Source: Pseudomonas sp. LRP2-20 (GTDB lineage Bacteria; Pseudomonadota; Gammaproteobacteria; Pseudomonadales; Pseudomonadaceae). From it: DNA of 64,000 nt. Made by a program: the position numbers and the translations under genes. Shown one piece after another: positions 53,790 through 62,774 of this stretch. The notes beneath the pieces are model-generated. The model saw only the letters and a program-made list of their open reading frames with translations, searched no databases and had not been told where the DNA came from. Location of the stretch: NCBI RefSeq assembly GCF_024349685.1, contig NZ_AP025944.1, forward strand, positions 502,001 through 566,000, in the 5' to 3' direction. Numbering within the stretch: position 1 is the first letter of the stretch; every line of letters starts with the position of its first letter.

Positions 53790-55211
53790 ATGAAGTTGTC
53801 CATGCCGCGTTTCGATCAAGCCCCGGTACTGGTGGTCGGCGATGTCATGCTCGACCGCTACTGGCATGGTGGTACTTCGCGTATCTCGCCGGAAGCGCCA
53901 GTGCCGGTGGTCAAGGTCGATCAGATCGAGGATCGTCCCGGCGGCGCGGCCAACGTTGCCTTGAACATCGCCGCCCTTGGCGCGCCAGCCTCGCTGATCG
54001 GTGTCACCGGCCAGGACGAGGCCGCCGACAGCCTCGCCAACAGCCTGCAGGCCGCTGGCGTGCGTTCGGTGTTCCAGCGCATCGCGCACCAGCCGACCAT
54101 CGTCAAGCTGCGGGTCATGAGCCGTCACCAGCAACTGCTGCGCATCGATTTCGAAGAGCCGTTCGCCACCGACCCGCTGTCGCTGGGGGCGGAAGTCGAC
54201 AGCCTGCTTGAGGGTGTCAAGGTGCTGGTCCTGTCCGACTACGGCAAGGGCGCGCTGAAAAACCACCAGAGCCTGATCCAGGCCGCACGTGCCAAGGGTA
54301 TTCCGGTTCTGGCCGACCCCAAGGGCAAGGATTTTTCCATCTACCGTGGCGCCAGCCTGATCACTCCGAACCTCAGCGAGTTCGAAACCATTGTCGGCCG
54401 TTGCGCCGATGAGGCCGAACTGGTCGCCAAAGGCCTGCAATTGCTGCAGGACCTGGACCTTGGCGCGTTGCTGGTAACCCGGGGCGAGCACGGCATGACC
54501 CTGCTGCGCATCGGTCAGCCGGCGCTGCACCTGCCAGCCCGGGCCCGCGAAGTGTTCGATGTGACCGGCGCTGGCGATACCGTGATCTCTACCCTGGCGG
54601 CTGCCATTGCCGCAGGCGAAGACCTGCCGCACGCCGTGGCCTTGGCCAACCTGGCTGCTGGCATCGTGGTCGGCAAGCTGGGTACCGCCGCAATCAGTGC
54701 GCCGGAGTTGCGCCGGGCAATCCAGCGTGAGGAAGGTTCCGAACGTGGTGTCCTGGGCCTGGAGCAGTTGCTGCTGGCCATCGACGATGCACGGGCGCAC
54801 AAGGAGAAGATCGTCTTCACCAACGGTTGCTTCGATATCCTCCATGCCGGGCATGTCACCTACCTGGAGCAGGCGCGGGCACAGGGTGATCGCCTGATCG
54901 TCGCGGTAAACGATGATGCCTCGGTCAGCCGCTTGAAGGGGCCGGGCCGTCCGATCAACAGCGTTGACCGGCGCATGGCTGTGCTGGCGGGCCTGGGCGC
55001 GGTGGACTGGGTGATCAGCTTCCCTGAAGGCACGCCGGAAAACCTGCTGAGCCAGGTCAAGCCAGATGTGCTGGTCAAGGGCGGGGATTATGGTATCGAC
55101 CAGGTGGTGGGTGCCGATATCGTCAAGGGCTATGGCGGTACCGTGAAGGTGCTGGGGCTGGTCGAGAACAGCTCGACCACAGCGATCGTCGAGAAGATCC
55201 GCAAGAACTGA
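53790..55211 (+). CDS. hldE: Bifunctional heptose-7-phosphate kinase / heptose-1-phosphate adenylyltransferase
   Basis: 473-residue two-domain enzyme making ADP-D-glycero-beta-D-manno-heptose for LPS inner core. Kinase domain (PfkB/ribokinase fold) at residues 1-about 320: [30 protein letters not shown], and the catalytic [14 protein letters not shown]. Adenylyltransferase domain at about 345-473: [27 protein letters not shown] with the HxGH nucleotidyl-transfer motif, and [14 protein letters not shown]. Start ATG 53790; a TTG 6 bases upstream is less likely. It is the last gene of the contiguous LPS block, followed by a REP variant. Confidence 0.97.
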   Translation: MKLSMPRFDQAPVLVVGDVMLDRYWHGGTSRISPEAPVPVVKVDQIEDRPGGAANVALNIAALGAPASLIGVTGQDEAADSLANSLQAAGVRSVFQRIAHQPTIVKLRVMSRHQQLLRIDFEEPFATDPLSLGAEVDSLLEGVKVLVLSDYGKGALKNHQSLIQAARAKGIPVLADPKGKDFSIYRGASLITPNLSEFETIVGRCADEAELVAKGLQLLQDLDLGALLVTRGEHGMTLLRIGQPALHLPARAREVFDVTGAGDTVISTLAAAIAAGEDLPHAVALANLAAGIVVGKLGTAAISAPELRRAIQREEGSERGVLGLEQLLLAIDDARAHKEKIVFTNGCFDILHAGHVTYLEQARAQGDRLIVAVNDDASVSRLKGPGRPINSVDRRMAVLAGLGAVDWVISFPEGTPENLLSQVKPDVLVKGGDYGIDQVVGADIVKGYGGTVKVLGLVENSSTTAIVEKIRKN

Positions 55212-55237
55212 TCGAGCCCTGGGCCGCTTTGGCGGCC

Positions 55238-55356
55238 CCTGTGGGAGCGGCGGTTCGGCGCCCCGATTCACCCGCGCAGAATGCAACTCGGTGTATGGCA
55301 CCGGCTACGCCGGTGTTCGCGGGTAAATCGGGGCGCCGAACCGCCGCTCCCACAGG
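55238..55356. repeat. Inverted repeat pair, REP variant with GGTTCGGCGCCCCGATT insert
   Basis: 39-base arms at 55238-55276 and 55318-55356 are reverse complements with a single mismatch. The ends are the REP core pieces (CCTGTGGGAGCGG and ACCCGCG), but the segment between them is GGTTCGGCGCCCCGATT instead of the usual short REP middle. The loop holds another hairpin (CACCGGC / GCCGGTG). It separates hldE from the convergent gene. Confidence 0.9.
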
Positions 55357-55424
55357 TATCGCGCCAGATTCTAGAAATTGAGCAAGACAGTTGCTCCCAC
55401 ATGGACCGCGCAAGCCCAGGAATA

Positions 55425-56393
55425 TCACTTGTGCAGTGAGGTGCGGGCCCGTTCCAGCAGCGCCCGTGCCTTGTCACCAAAGCGCTGCAGATGCGAAGCC
55501 GGCGCCGCTTTGCGTTCCACCAGCCCCTGCTGCTTCACCCAGTCCTTCCAGCGAATCCGCTCATCGGCCACCACCCAGCCTTCCTGCCGGGCAAAGCTCT
55601 CGGCCAGGTACAGCCCGCGGGTACTCGCCGGCACCAGCTCATCTTTCTTCAGCGTGTACAGCTCGGCCAACGGCTGGCCATCCTGTACCGGCATCAGGTA
55701 CAGATCCGGCCGTTTTCGGTTGAGGCGCGCTACCAGCTGGTCGCCTTCCAGCCGCTCATCGACATGGAACAGGCTGAGTTTCTTGGCCTCCCTCGGCACC
55801 TGCAGGCGCATGTCGTAGATCAGCTGCAGCGAAGCCGTCGGCAAGTGCACATAGGCCCGTGGCCGTTCCATCAACATCAGGTTGCCGCAGTGCACCGGGC
55901 GGGCAGCACCCGACTCTGGGGTCAGCACGAAGGGCAAGGCTTCGCGATAATGCAGTGCGGCGGCGTACGGGGCTGGCAGCCAGGTGTCGTTGAAGCGCCC
56001 GCTCAGCCAGCCTTCCGGGGTTTCCAGCAAGCACTCTTCAGCCACCTCCTGGACGGCGGTGTGCAGTGGCAGGTTGATCTCCTGGGCGGGGACATACCCG
56101 GAAATCAGTTTCAGTACCACGTCACCACGGTCCTGGCGCCGTTGCCTTACCAGCACCCAGTAATCACGGTGCTGCCAATGCAGGGTCAGGCGCACGGACA
56201 CACCCAGGTTGGCCAGTTCGACCACGAAGCGCTGCTTGTCGGCGAGTTGGATGGCGCGCCGCCGCTGCTGGGTCTGGGCGAAGTTCAGGGGCATGCCGAT
56301 GCTCTGGTAGACCAGGCCTTCGGCGGTGGCTTCGACATGCAGCGGCAGTGTCTTGAAGTTGCTCGGGTTCTTGCGGATCAGCGTACGCGCCAC
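55425..56393 (-). CDS. Conserved hypothetical protein with degenerate Nudix-like box
   Basis: 322 residues, no signal peptide or membrane helix. Pseudomonad homologues are often labelled metal ABC transporter ATPase, but no Walker A, Walker B or ABC signature is present, so that name is rejected. A segment at residues about 98-124, GYVPAQEINLPLHTAVQEVAEECLL, resembles a Nudix box (G-x5-E, then QEVAEE as the RExxEE part), but the spacing is two residues too long and the leading Arg is Gln. The start is GTG (complement 56391-56393) with AAGGAGGAG upstream. It is in the same direction as the aldo/keto reductase upstream (55 bp gap), so possibly one unit. Function unknown. Confidence 0.75.
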   Translation of the reverse strand: MARTLIRKNPSNFKTLPLHVEATAEGLVYQSIGMPLNFAQTQQRRRAIQLADKQRFVVELANLGVSVRLTLHWQHRDYWVLVRQRRQDRGDVVLKLISGYVPAQEINLPLHTAVQEVAEECLLETPEGWLSGRFNDTWLPAPYAAALHYREALPFVLTPESGAARPVHCGNLMLMERPRAYVHLPTASLQLIYDMRLQVPREAKKLSLFHVDERLEGDQLVARLNRKRPDLYLMPVQDGQPLAELYTLKKDELVPASTRGLYLAESFARQEGWVVADERIRWKDWVKQQGLVERKAAPASHLQRFGDKARALLERARTSLHK

Positions 56394-56448
56394 GAGGCTC
56401 CTCCTTGCGTCGGGTCAGTCTCCAGGCCCATCTTGGCTGGGTGGCAAC

Positions 56449-57261
56449 TCAATGCTGGCCCAGGATACGGGCGACGGTGGCCACGTTGTGGGCCAGGTGC
56501 AACGGATTGATGGTGCCGACGATAGCACTGCTCACGCCCGGGTGGGCGAACAGCAGCTCGAAGCTGGCCTGCACCGGGTCGACCCCGGGGGCAAGGCAGA
56601 TATGCCCGCTGGCCAGCGCCTTCTTCACCAGAATGGCCTTGCCGTGTTCGGCAGCGTAGTCCAGCACCGGACGCTCTGCCTGCTCATTGAGGTTATAGGT
56701 GACCATGGCGCAATCGCCCTGCTCCAGCGCCTTCAGGCCGCCGGCGACGGTCTTGCCGGAAAGCCCGTAGCCGAGAATCTTGCCTTCCTGCTTGAGCGCG
56801 GCGAGGGTCTGGTAGACCTCTTCCTGCTCGAGGATTTCCAGGTCGTTGCCATCGGAGTGCACCAGCACCAGTTCGATGCGGTCGGTTTCCAGGCGCTGCA
56901 GGCTTCGCTCCACCGAGCGGCGGGTGTGGGCGGCGCTGAAGTCGAAGCTGGACTGGCCATCTTCGAACTCTTCGCCCACCTTGCTGACAATCACCCACTG
57001 ATCACGCTGGCCGCGCAGCAGCGGCCCCAGGCGCTCTTCACTGCGGCCATAGGCCGGCGCGGTGTCGATCAGGTTGATACCCAGCTCGCGGGCCTGGGCT
57101 AGCAGCAGGCGCGCTTCGTCATCGCTGGGGATGGTGAAGCCATTGGGGTATTTGACGCCTTGGTCGCGGCCCAGCTTGACCGTGCCCAGGCCCAGTGGCG
57201 ACACCTCGAAGCCGGTGCTGCCCAGAGGGCGGTGCAAGCCATGCAAGGTTGGCAAGGTCAT
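56449..57261 (-). CDS. Aldo/keto reductase
   Basis: 270-residue NADPH-dependent oxidoreductase with TIM-barrel fold. The catalytic tetrad is recognisable: Asp and Tyr in NLIDTAPAYGRSEERLG, Lys in VIVSKVGEEF, and His in ELVLVHSDGND. C-terminal NADP-binding region YLAPG...SSAIVGTINPLHLAHNV-like (seen as GVSSAIVGTINPLHLAHNVATV). The start ATG (complement 57259-57261) overlaps the stop of the upstream FAD oxidoreductase by 4 bases, so the two are translationally coupled and may act on the same metabolite. Substrate unknown. Confidence 0.9.
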   Translation of the reverse strand: MTLPTLHGLHRPLGSTGFEVSPLGLGTVKLGRDQGVKYPNGFTIPSDDEARLLLAQARELGINLIDTAPAYGRSEERLGPLLRGQRDQWVIVSKVGEEFEDGQSSFDFSAAHTRRSVERSLQRLETDRIELVLVHSDGNDLEILEQEEVYQTLAALKQEGKILGYGLSGKTVAGGLKALEQGDCAMVTYNLNEQAERPVLDYAAEHGKAILVKKALASGHICLAPGVDPVQASFELLFAHPGVSSAIVGTINPLHLAHNVATVARILGQH

Positions 57262-58433
57262 GGCAGCAGTTGCTCCCAGGCCGGTACACCCACGGCCGGG
57301 CGCGGCAAGCCGGCAAGGTCGGCCTGAGCTGCCGGGCGCACGCCGTCGCGTTCGAGGCTGGCCAGTACACGGTCACTGAAGTCCGGTGCCAGTGCCAGTT
57401 TGGTCGGCCAGCCCACCAGCAGGCGCTGCTGTTCGGCGAGGAAGGCGTTGTCGGGGCGGACCAGGCCGGACTGCGCGGGCTCGGCGCGATCGACGCGCAG
57501 GGTGGCCCAGCGCACCTGGCCTTGATCGACCCAGGGCAGCAGCTGGGCAATTTCCTTTTGCGCGGCAGCGATCTGTGCGGCGGGCTCGCGGGCCACGCCA
57601 TCGGCTTCGGCCAGGTCGCCACCGAGGTACCAGACCCACTGGCCATCGGCGGCCGGGTGGGTGGTGATGGTCACCCGTGGCTTGGGACCGCCGCCCAGGC
57701 AGTGCGCATAGAGCGGCTTGAGGTTCGGGCCCTTGGCCAGGACCATGTGCAACGGCCGGGTCTGCATGGCGGGTTGCTTCAGGCCCAGTGCATGCAGCAG
57801 TTCTTCGGTACCCGCGCCGGCGCTGAAGACGATGCGTTGGGCGCGGATTTCACGGTCGTCGACGCGCAGGCCGACCAGCTCGTCGCCCTCGCGCAGCGGT
57901 TCGACACGTTCGCCCGCGAGCAGGCTGTCACCGGCCAGTTCGGCCAGGTTGGCGAGCAGGCTGGGCACATCGATCACCAGTTCGGCCAGGCGGTAGACCT
58001 TGCCCTTGAAGCCGCGGTCCTGCAGGGCGGGTGGCAATTGCTCGCCCTTTACCTGATCGACCCGGCCACGCACGGCCTTGCTGGCGAAGAAGCTGGTCAG
58101 GTTGCCGGCCAGGGTGCCTGGCGACCACAGGTAATGGGCATCGGAAAGCAGGCGGGTACGGGTCAGGTCCAGCTCGCCGCTGCCATTGATCGCTTCGCGC
58201 CAGCGTCGCGGCATGTCGGCGATGGCTTCCGAGGCGCCGGTCAAGGCACCGTGCAGGGCGTACTTGGTGCCGCCGTGAATGATGCCCTGGGACTTGATGG
58301 TCTGCTCGCCACCGAGGCTGGCGCGCTCCACCAGCACCGTCGAGTAGCCCAGGCGACGCAGGCGGGCATTGAGCCAGAGGCCTGCGACCCCGGCGCCGAC
58401 GATCAGCACGTCAGTGGAAATGGCGGATGGCAT
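57258..58433 (-). CDS. FAD-dependent oxidoreductase (DAO/glycine-oxidase fold)
   Basis: 391-residue flavoprotein. N-terminal FAD motif STDVLIVGAGVAGLWLNARLRRLGYSTVLVERASLGGEQTIKSQGIIHGG (GxGxxG plus the following Glu), then EQLPPALQDRGFKGKVYRLAELVIDVPSLLANLAELAG and a second dinucleotide-type segment, IRAQRIVFSAGAGTEELLHALG. Family: DAO-type amine or 2-hydroxyacid oxidases. It is upstream of and overlaps the aldo/keto reductase (ATGA), suggesting a coupled two-step conversion. Substrate unknown. Confidence 0.85.
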   Translation of the reverse strand: MPSAISTDVLIVGAGVAGLWLNARLRRLGYSTVLVERASLGGEQTIKSQGIIHGGTKYALHGALTGASEAIADMPRRWREAINGSGELDLTRTRLLSDAHYLWSPGTLAGNLTSFFASKAVRGRVDQVKGEQLPPALQDRGFKGKVYRLAELVIDVPSLLANLAELAGDSLLAGERVEPLREGDELVGLRVDDREIRAQRIVFSAGAGTEELLHALGLKQPAMQTRPLHMVLAKGPNLKPLYAHCLGGGPKPRVTITTHPAADGQWVWYLGGDLAEADGVAREPAAQIAAAQKEIAQLLPWVDQGQVRWATLRVDRAEPAQSGLVRPDNAFLAEQQRLLVGWPTKLALAPDFSDRVLASLERDGVRPAAQADLAGLPRPAVGVPAWEQLLP

Positions 58434-58479
58434 GGCGGTACCTCGAAGACTGGGACAGCTGGCAAGTATACAGGCTGCC

Positions 58480-58812
58480 TCAGTGCCCGGCAGTTTTGGA
58501 AAACAGCTGAATCACCACCACGCCACCAACGATCATCGCCATGCCCAGCATTGCCGGTACATCCAGCTTCTGCCCATAGACCACCAGCGCCGCAACGCTG
58601 ATCAGCACGATGCCAAGGCCCGACCAGATCGCATAGGCGATGCCTACCGGAATGCTGCGCACCACCAGGGTCAGCATCCAGAACGCTATCCCGTAGCCCA
58701 CCACCATCAGCAGCAACGGCAAAGGCGTGCTCAGACCCTTGACCGCCTTCATGGAGGCAGTGGCGATGACTTCGGCGCAGATGGCGATGGCGAGGTAGGT
58801 GTAGGCATTCAT
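58480..58812 (-). CDS. EmrE-type small multidrug resistance (SMR) exporter
   Basis: 110 residues, four membrane helices, proton-coupled efflux of cationic drugs as a dual-topology dimer. Key EmrE residues fall at identical positions: Glu14 (YLAIAICAEVIATASMK), Tyr40, Tyr60 and Trp63 (IAYAIWSGLG). The start was set at MNAYTYLAI with GGAGGAA upstream; ten extra in-frame residues before it were rejected. It is divergent from the LysR gene, 87 bp away with a dyad between, so LysR regulation is plausible. Confidence 0.92.
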   Translation of the reverse strand: MNAYTYLAIAICAEVIATASMKAVKGLSTPLPLLLMVVGYGIAFWMLTLVVRSIPVGIAYAIWSGLGIVLISVAALVVYGQKLDVPAMLGMAMIVGGVVVIQLFSKTAGH

Positions 58813-58873
58813 GACAGGTTCCTCCGGTAACTGGCTCGGCATTCTAGCGGTTGCCCAGATGCGGTAAAGTCAT

Positions 58874-58898
58874 TACCTATCTTGATTGGAGATAGGTA
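58874..58898. promoter_or_regulatory. LysR-type operator candidate between SMR and LysR genes
   Basis: Perfect 8-base arms TACCTATC (58874-58881) and GATAGGTA (58891-58898) separated by 9 bases, with the T-n-A spacing of LysR sites. It overlaps the LysR ribosome-binding site and ends just before its ATG, which suits autorepression and control of the divergent exporter. Confidence 0.6.
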
Positions 58899-58899
58899 G

Positions 58900-59790
58900 A
58901 TGGCCGAGCAATGGAACCTTGAACAACTGCGCACCTTCCTGCGGGTCGCTGAATTGCGCTCGTTTTCCGCAGTGGCCCGCGAGCAGCGCAAGGCGCAGTC
59001 GGCCATCAGCAATGCCATCGCCCTGCTGGAAACCGACCTGGGTGTCACGCTGTTCGAGCGCAGCAGCGGACGGCAGCCGAAACTGACCGAAAACGGTACG
59101 GCGTTGCTCGAAGATGCCCGCGAACTGTTGCGTCAGTGCGAGCGCCTGGATGGCCGCGCGCTGGCGCTGATGCGTGGCCAGGAAGCACTGCTCAGGGTCG
59201 CCCAGGATGAGGCCATGCCTTATCAGCCGGTGATCGACAGCCTCGACGAACTGGCCAGCCGCTATCCCTATCTGGAGGTACAACTGGCCAGTGGCGCCCA
59301 GGGCGATGTGGCGCGCAAACTGGCCGAGCGGCGTGCCGACCTGGGGCTGTTCTTCCACCATGAACGTATCCCGGCGGCACTGGAGCGGCGTGCGCTGGGC
59401 AGTGTGGAAATGGTCACGGTGTGTGCGGCCGACCACCCGCTGGCGCGCGAACGCCGGGTTACCCGTCAGCAGTTGGCCCGGCACCGGCAACTGCTGATCA
59501 CCCCGCAGCAAAGTGGCTACCCCGGCGGCGAGGCGATCAGCCCGCACGTCTGGCGTGCCGACAGCTTCTACGCCATGGCCGAACTGCTGATGCGCGGCCT
59601 GGGTTGGGCCTGGCTGCCGCGGCATGTGGTGCAGTACCCGACCTACCAGGCGCACATGGTCGAGCTCGACAGCGAATGGCGCCCGCCGGCGCTGGTGGCG
59701 GAGCTGGCCTGGCGCCGCGACGAACCGCTGGGCCCGGCCGCGCAATGGTTGGCCGAGCGCTTTGCGGTGCACCTGCGCGCGATCGGGTAA
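58900..59790 (+). CDS. LysR-family transcriptional regulator
   Basis: 296 residues. N-terminal winged HTH at residues 1-60 (WNLEQLRTFLRVAELRSFSAVAREQRKAQSAISNAIALLETDLGVTLFERSS). The effector-binding domain at about 90-290 has two Rossmann-like lobes (LLRVAQDEAMPYQPVIDSLDELASRYPYLEVQLA; VCAADHPLARER; GWAWLPRHVVQ). The ATG 58900 follows GGAG within the operator-like dyad. It is divergent from the SMR exporter and 11 bp upstream of waaA, so some waaA transcription may start from its promoter. Confidence 0.92.
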   Translation: MAEQWNLEQLRTFLRVAELRSFSAVAREQRKAQSAISNAIALLETDLGVTLFERSSGRQPKLTENGTALLEDARELLRQCERLDGRALALMRGQEALLRVAQDEAMPYQPVIDSLDELASRYPYLEVQLASGAQGDVARKLAERRADLGLFFHHERIPAALERRALGSVEMVTVCAADHPLARERRVTRQQLARHRQLLITPQQSGYPGGEAISPHVWRADSFYAMAELLMRGLGWAWLPRHVVQYPTYQAHMVELDSEWRPPALVAELAWRRDEPLGPAAQWLAERFAVHLRAIG

Positions 59791-59801
59791 ACTCCGCCGC
59801 C

Positions 59802-61073
59802 ATGAACAGAACACTCTATACCTTGCTGTTTCACCTGGGCCTGCCGCTGGTTGCGCTGCGCCTGTACCTGCGCGCGCGCAAGGCACCGGCCTATGGCCAG
59901 CGCATCGCTGAGCGCTTTGCCCGCAAGCTGCCAGCCATGCGCCAGGGGGGGATCTGGGTGCATGCGGTGTCGGTCGGTGAAAGCATTGCCGCGGCACCGA
60001 TGGTCCGTGCGCTGCTCAAGGCCTACCCGGACCTGCCGATCACGCTCACCTGCATGACCCCGACCGGCTCCGAGCGCATTCGCGCGATGTTCGCCGATGA
60101 GCCACGCATCCAGCATTGCTACCTGCCTTACGACCTGCCGTGGGCGGCTGGGCGCTTTCTTGACCATGTGCGGCCGCGGCTGGGCATCATCATGGAAACC
60201 GAACTGTGGCCCAACCACATCCACCAGTGCGCCCGACGCGGCATTCCGGTGGCCTTGGCCAACGCTCGGCTGTCCGAGCGCTCGGCCCGTGGTTATGGGC
60301 GTTTTGCCAAACTGACCCGGCCGATGCTGGGTGAGATGAGCCTGATCGCCGTGCAGACCGAAACCGAGGCCCGGCGTTTCCGTGAGCTGGGTGCCCGCCC
60401 TGAGTGCGTGCAGGTTACTGGCTCGATCAAGTTCGACCTGAAGATCGATGAACACTTGCAGCCCCGTGCCAGGGCACTGCGCGAACAGTGGGGCGCCAGC
60501 CAGCGTCCGCTGTGGATCGCTGCCAGCACGCATGAGGGGGAGGATGCCTTGATCCTGCAGGCGCACCGGCAGTTGCTGCAGGTGCATGGTGATGCGCTGC
60601 TGATCCTGGTGCCGCGCCACCCTGAGCGGTTCGATGGCGTGCATGCCTTGTGCGCTGGGCAGTTCGCCACGGTACGTCGCTCTGCCGGCACGCCGGTTGA
60701 GGCGCAGACGCAGGTGCTGCTCGGCGACACCATGGGTGAGTTGCTGTTCCTCTATGCCCTGGCCGACATCGCCTTCGTCGGCGGCAGCCTGGTGGCCACG
60801 GGCGGCCATAACCCACTGGAGCCTGCGGCATTGGCATTGCCGGTGCTCATGGGGCCACATGTGTTCAACTTCCTTGAAATCAGCGCGATGTTGCGCGAGG
60901 CGGGGGCGTTGCAGCAGGTCGATGACGCCGACGGGCTGGCCGAGGCGGTGCGGCGATTGATCGAGCTGCCTCAGGATGCACAGCACATGGGCGAGGCGGG
61001 CAGGGCGGTGATGCGGGCCAACCAGGGCGCCTTGCAGCGCTTGCTGGATGGGCTGGGCAAGCTTCTTGGCTGA
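59802..61073 (+). CDS. waaA: 3-deoxy-D-manno-octulosonic acid (Kdo) transferase
   Basis: 423-residue inner-membrane GT30 enzyme attaching Kdo residues to lipid IVA. The N-terminus is hydrophobic (MNRTLYTLLFHLGLPLVALRLYLRAR); the acceptor lobe has GGIWVHAVSVGESIAAAPMVRALL and LTCMTPTGSERI, with the catalytic-type Glu in IIMETELWPN; the donor lobe has WIAASTHEGEDALIL and GGSLVATGGHNPLEPAALALPVLMGPH. A long in-frame extension upstream (to 59421) runs through the LysR gene and is rejected. It belongs functionally with hldE, msbA and waaL earlier in the window. Confidence 0.95.
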   Translation: MNRTLYTLLFHLGLPLVALRLYLRARKAPAYGQRIAERFARKLPAMRQGGIWVHAVSVGESIAAAPMVRALLKAYPDLPITLTCMTPTGSERIRAMFADEPRIQHCYLPYDLPWAAGRFLDHVRPRLGIIMETELWPNHIHQCARRGIPVALANARLSERSARGYGRFAKLTRPMLGEMSLIAVQTETEARRFRELGARPECVQVTGSIKFDLKIDEHLQPRARALREQWGASQRPLWIAASTHEGEDALILQAHRQLLQVHGDALLILVPRHPERFDGVHALCAGQFATVRRSAGTPVEAQTQVLLGDTMGELLFLYALADIAFVGGSLVATGGHNPLEPAALALPVLMGPHVFNFLEISAMLREAGALQQVDDADGLAEAVRRLIELPQDAQHMGEAGRAVMRANQGALQRLLDGLGKLLG

Positions 61074-61080
61074 TGCTTGT

Positions 61081-61168
61081 GCTGGCTTCTTCGCGGGTTA
61101 ACCCGCTCCCACAGGTTCAGCGCAGGCCTCAAGCCTGTGGGAGCGGGTCTACCCGCGAAGAGGCCAGC
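61081..61168. repeat. REP pair between waaA and tolC
   Basis: Inverted copies GCTGGCTTCTTCGCGGGTTA (from 61081) and its complement ending CCCGCGAAGAGGCCAGC (61168), standard P. putida REP arranged between convergent genes. Confidence 0.92.
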
Positions 61169-61175
61169 ACCTGTC

Positions 61176-62609
61176 TCAAGGCCTGCGTTCGAAGTTCTTG
61201 GCTGCCGCGGCCGCCAGGTCCGGTGGCAGGAAGTCCTTGTCCGGGTTGTAATCCGGCTTCAGGTACTGCTTGAGGTCCTGCAGATCCTGCGGGCTCAAGG
61301 TCCCGGCAGCCTGCTTCAGGCTCAGGTTGTCGAGAATGTAGTCATAGCGGCTGTTGTTGTAGTCACGCACCGAGGTGTACAGCTGGCGCTGGGCGTCGAG
61401 CACGTCGACGATGTTCCGGGTACCGACCTGGTAGCCGATCTCGGTGGCTTCCAGCGCACTCTGGTTGGAAATGATCGACTGCTTGCGCGCCTGCACCTGT
61501 TCCACATCGGTGTTCACGGCGCGGTGCAGGTTGCGGGTGTTCTCCACCACCTGGCGGCGCAGGCTTTCACGTTGCTGTTCACTCTGGCTCAGGCGCTGAT
61601 AGGCCTCGCGTACCTGCGAGCTGGTCAGGCCGCCACTGTAGATCGGAATGTTCAGCTGCAGGCCGACGCTGGTCTGTTCCACATCGCCGCTGTAGCGCTG
61701 GCCGAACGGTGAGGGGTTGGTGAAGCCCAGGCTGTCGTTGTCGCCCTTTTCATACTTGGCCACCGCATCGAGGGTCGGCGCATGCCCGGCCTTGCGCTGG
61801 CGCAGGGTTTCTTCGGCGGCGGCGACGGCGTGGTTGGTGGCCAGCAGGTTGAGGTTCTGGCGGCCAGCGGTTTCCACCCAGGCCTTGGCGTCGTTGGGGG
61901 TCGGTACCTTCACCGGCAGTGTGTGGACCACACCCTGGATCGAGCTGTACTCACGGTTGGTCAGGGTGACCAGCGCCTCGAAGGCATCCTGTACCTGGCG
62001 CTCGGCGATGATCCGGTTGGCCCGGGCGGTATCGTAGCTGGCCTGGGACTGCAGCACGTCGGTCTTGTCGGAAAGGCCGACGTCGAAACGTTCGTTGGAC
62101 TGGTCCAGCTGGCGCTTGAAGGCCGCTTCCTCGGCTTTGGTCGCCGCCAGGTTGTCCTGGGCGCGCAGCACCGAGAAGTAATCCTGCGCAGTCTGCAGGA
62201 TCAGGTTCTGCTCGGTTGCCGACAGTTGCAGCGCCGCCTGTTCATTGACCGCTTCGGCGGCCTGGAGCTGGAACCAGCGATCGGCGCGGAAGATCGGTTG
62301 CGCGAGGGTCGCGCTCCAGGTATTGCCGCTGCGGTTGGCGGTGGCCGACGGCTGGTCGATCTTGGTGCGGGTATTGAGCATCTCGGCCCCGGCCGAGAGG
62401 TTCGGCAGCAAACCGGCGCGAGCCTGCGGCACGACTTCTTTCTGCGCGCCATAGTTGGCACGGGCGGCAGCAAGATCGGCGTTGTTGTCGACTGCTTCCT
62501 GGTAAACACTGACCAGATCGGTTTTTACCGTCGTGGGCAAATCCGCTGCCCAGACCACGCCATTGGACGCACAAGACACGGCTATCGCCAGTGAAAGTTT
62601 GCGCAGCAT
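61176..62609 (-). CDS. tolC: TolC-family outer-membrane channel protein
   Basis: 477-residue outer-membrane exit duct used by tripartite efflux pumps and type I secretion. Signal peptide MLRKLSLAIAVSCASNGVVWA. The mature part contains two outer-membrane efflux repeats of long helices: SVYQEAVDNNADLAAARANYGAQKEVVPQARAGLLP, RFDVGLSDKTDVLQSQASYDTARANRI, then the repeat with GLQLNIPIYSGGLTSSQVREAYQRLS and EATEIGYQVGTRNIVDVLDAQRQLY. The start was set at MLRKLS because the 29 upstream in-frame codons lack homology. It faces waaA across a REP pair and is divergent from thiC. Confidence 0.92.
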   Translation of the reverse strand: MLRKLSLAIAVSCASNGVVWAADLPTTVKTDLVSVYQEAVDNNADLAAARANYGAQKEVVPQARAGLLPNLSAGAEMLNTRTKIDQPSATANRSGNTWSATLAQPIFRADRWFQLQAAEAVNEQAALQLSATEQNLILQTAQDYFSVLRAQDNLAATKAEEAAFKRQLDQSNERFDVGLSDKTDVLQSQASYDTARANRIIAERQVQDAFEALVTLTNREYSSIQGVVHTLPVKVPTPNDAKAWVETAGRQNLNLLATNHAVAAAEETLRQRKAGHAPTLDAVAKYEKGDNDSLGFTNPSPFGQRYSGDVEQTSVGLQLNIPIYSGGLTSSQVREAYQRLSQSEQQRESLRRQVVENTRNLHRAVNTDVEQVQARKQSIISNQSALEATEIGYQVGTRNIVDVLDAQRQLYTSVRDYNNSRYDYILDNLSLKQAAGTLSPQDLQDLKQYLKPDYNPDKDFLPPDLAAAAAKNFERRP

Positions 62610-62736
62610 AGAGGCAATCCTTGTACGAAATTTAATTACTGAACTGTTGAGTATCGAGCGACGGGCCAGTGTAGTGCCATGCGCATCCGCCAACAATCAT
62701 CGGTTGCGCCTTTCATCTCCCCTGCGTTTTACCCGC

Positions 62737-62766
62737 TTGGCTTTGCCGACCACTCCAGTCTAGACT
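62737..62766 (+). promoter_or_regulatory. Sigma-70 promoter of thiC
   Basis: TTGGCT (62737-62742) and TAGACT (62761-62766) with 18-base spacing. The predicted start, about 62773, falls immediately before the TPP riboswitch, which supports the assignment. The 422-bp gap between tolC and thiC holds this promoter, the riboswitch and its expression platform; the tolC-proximal part (62610-62736) shows no clear feature. Confidence 0.6.
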
Positions 62767-62774
62767 GCGCATGT

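Noticed and set aside
55425..56393. Annotation as a metal ABC transporter ATPase
   Set aside because: There is no Walker A, Walker B or LSGGQ motif in the translation, and no permease gene is adjacent.
59421..61073. 550-codon version of the Kdo transferase
   Set aside because: The first 127 codons run through the LysR gene in another frame. Homology to WaaA begins at ATG 59802.
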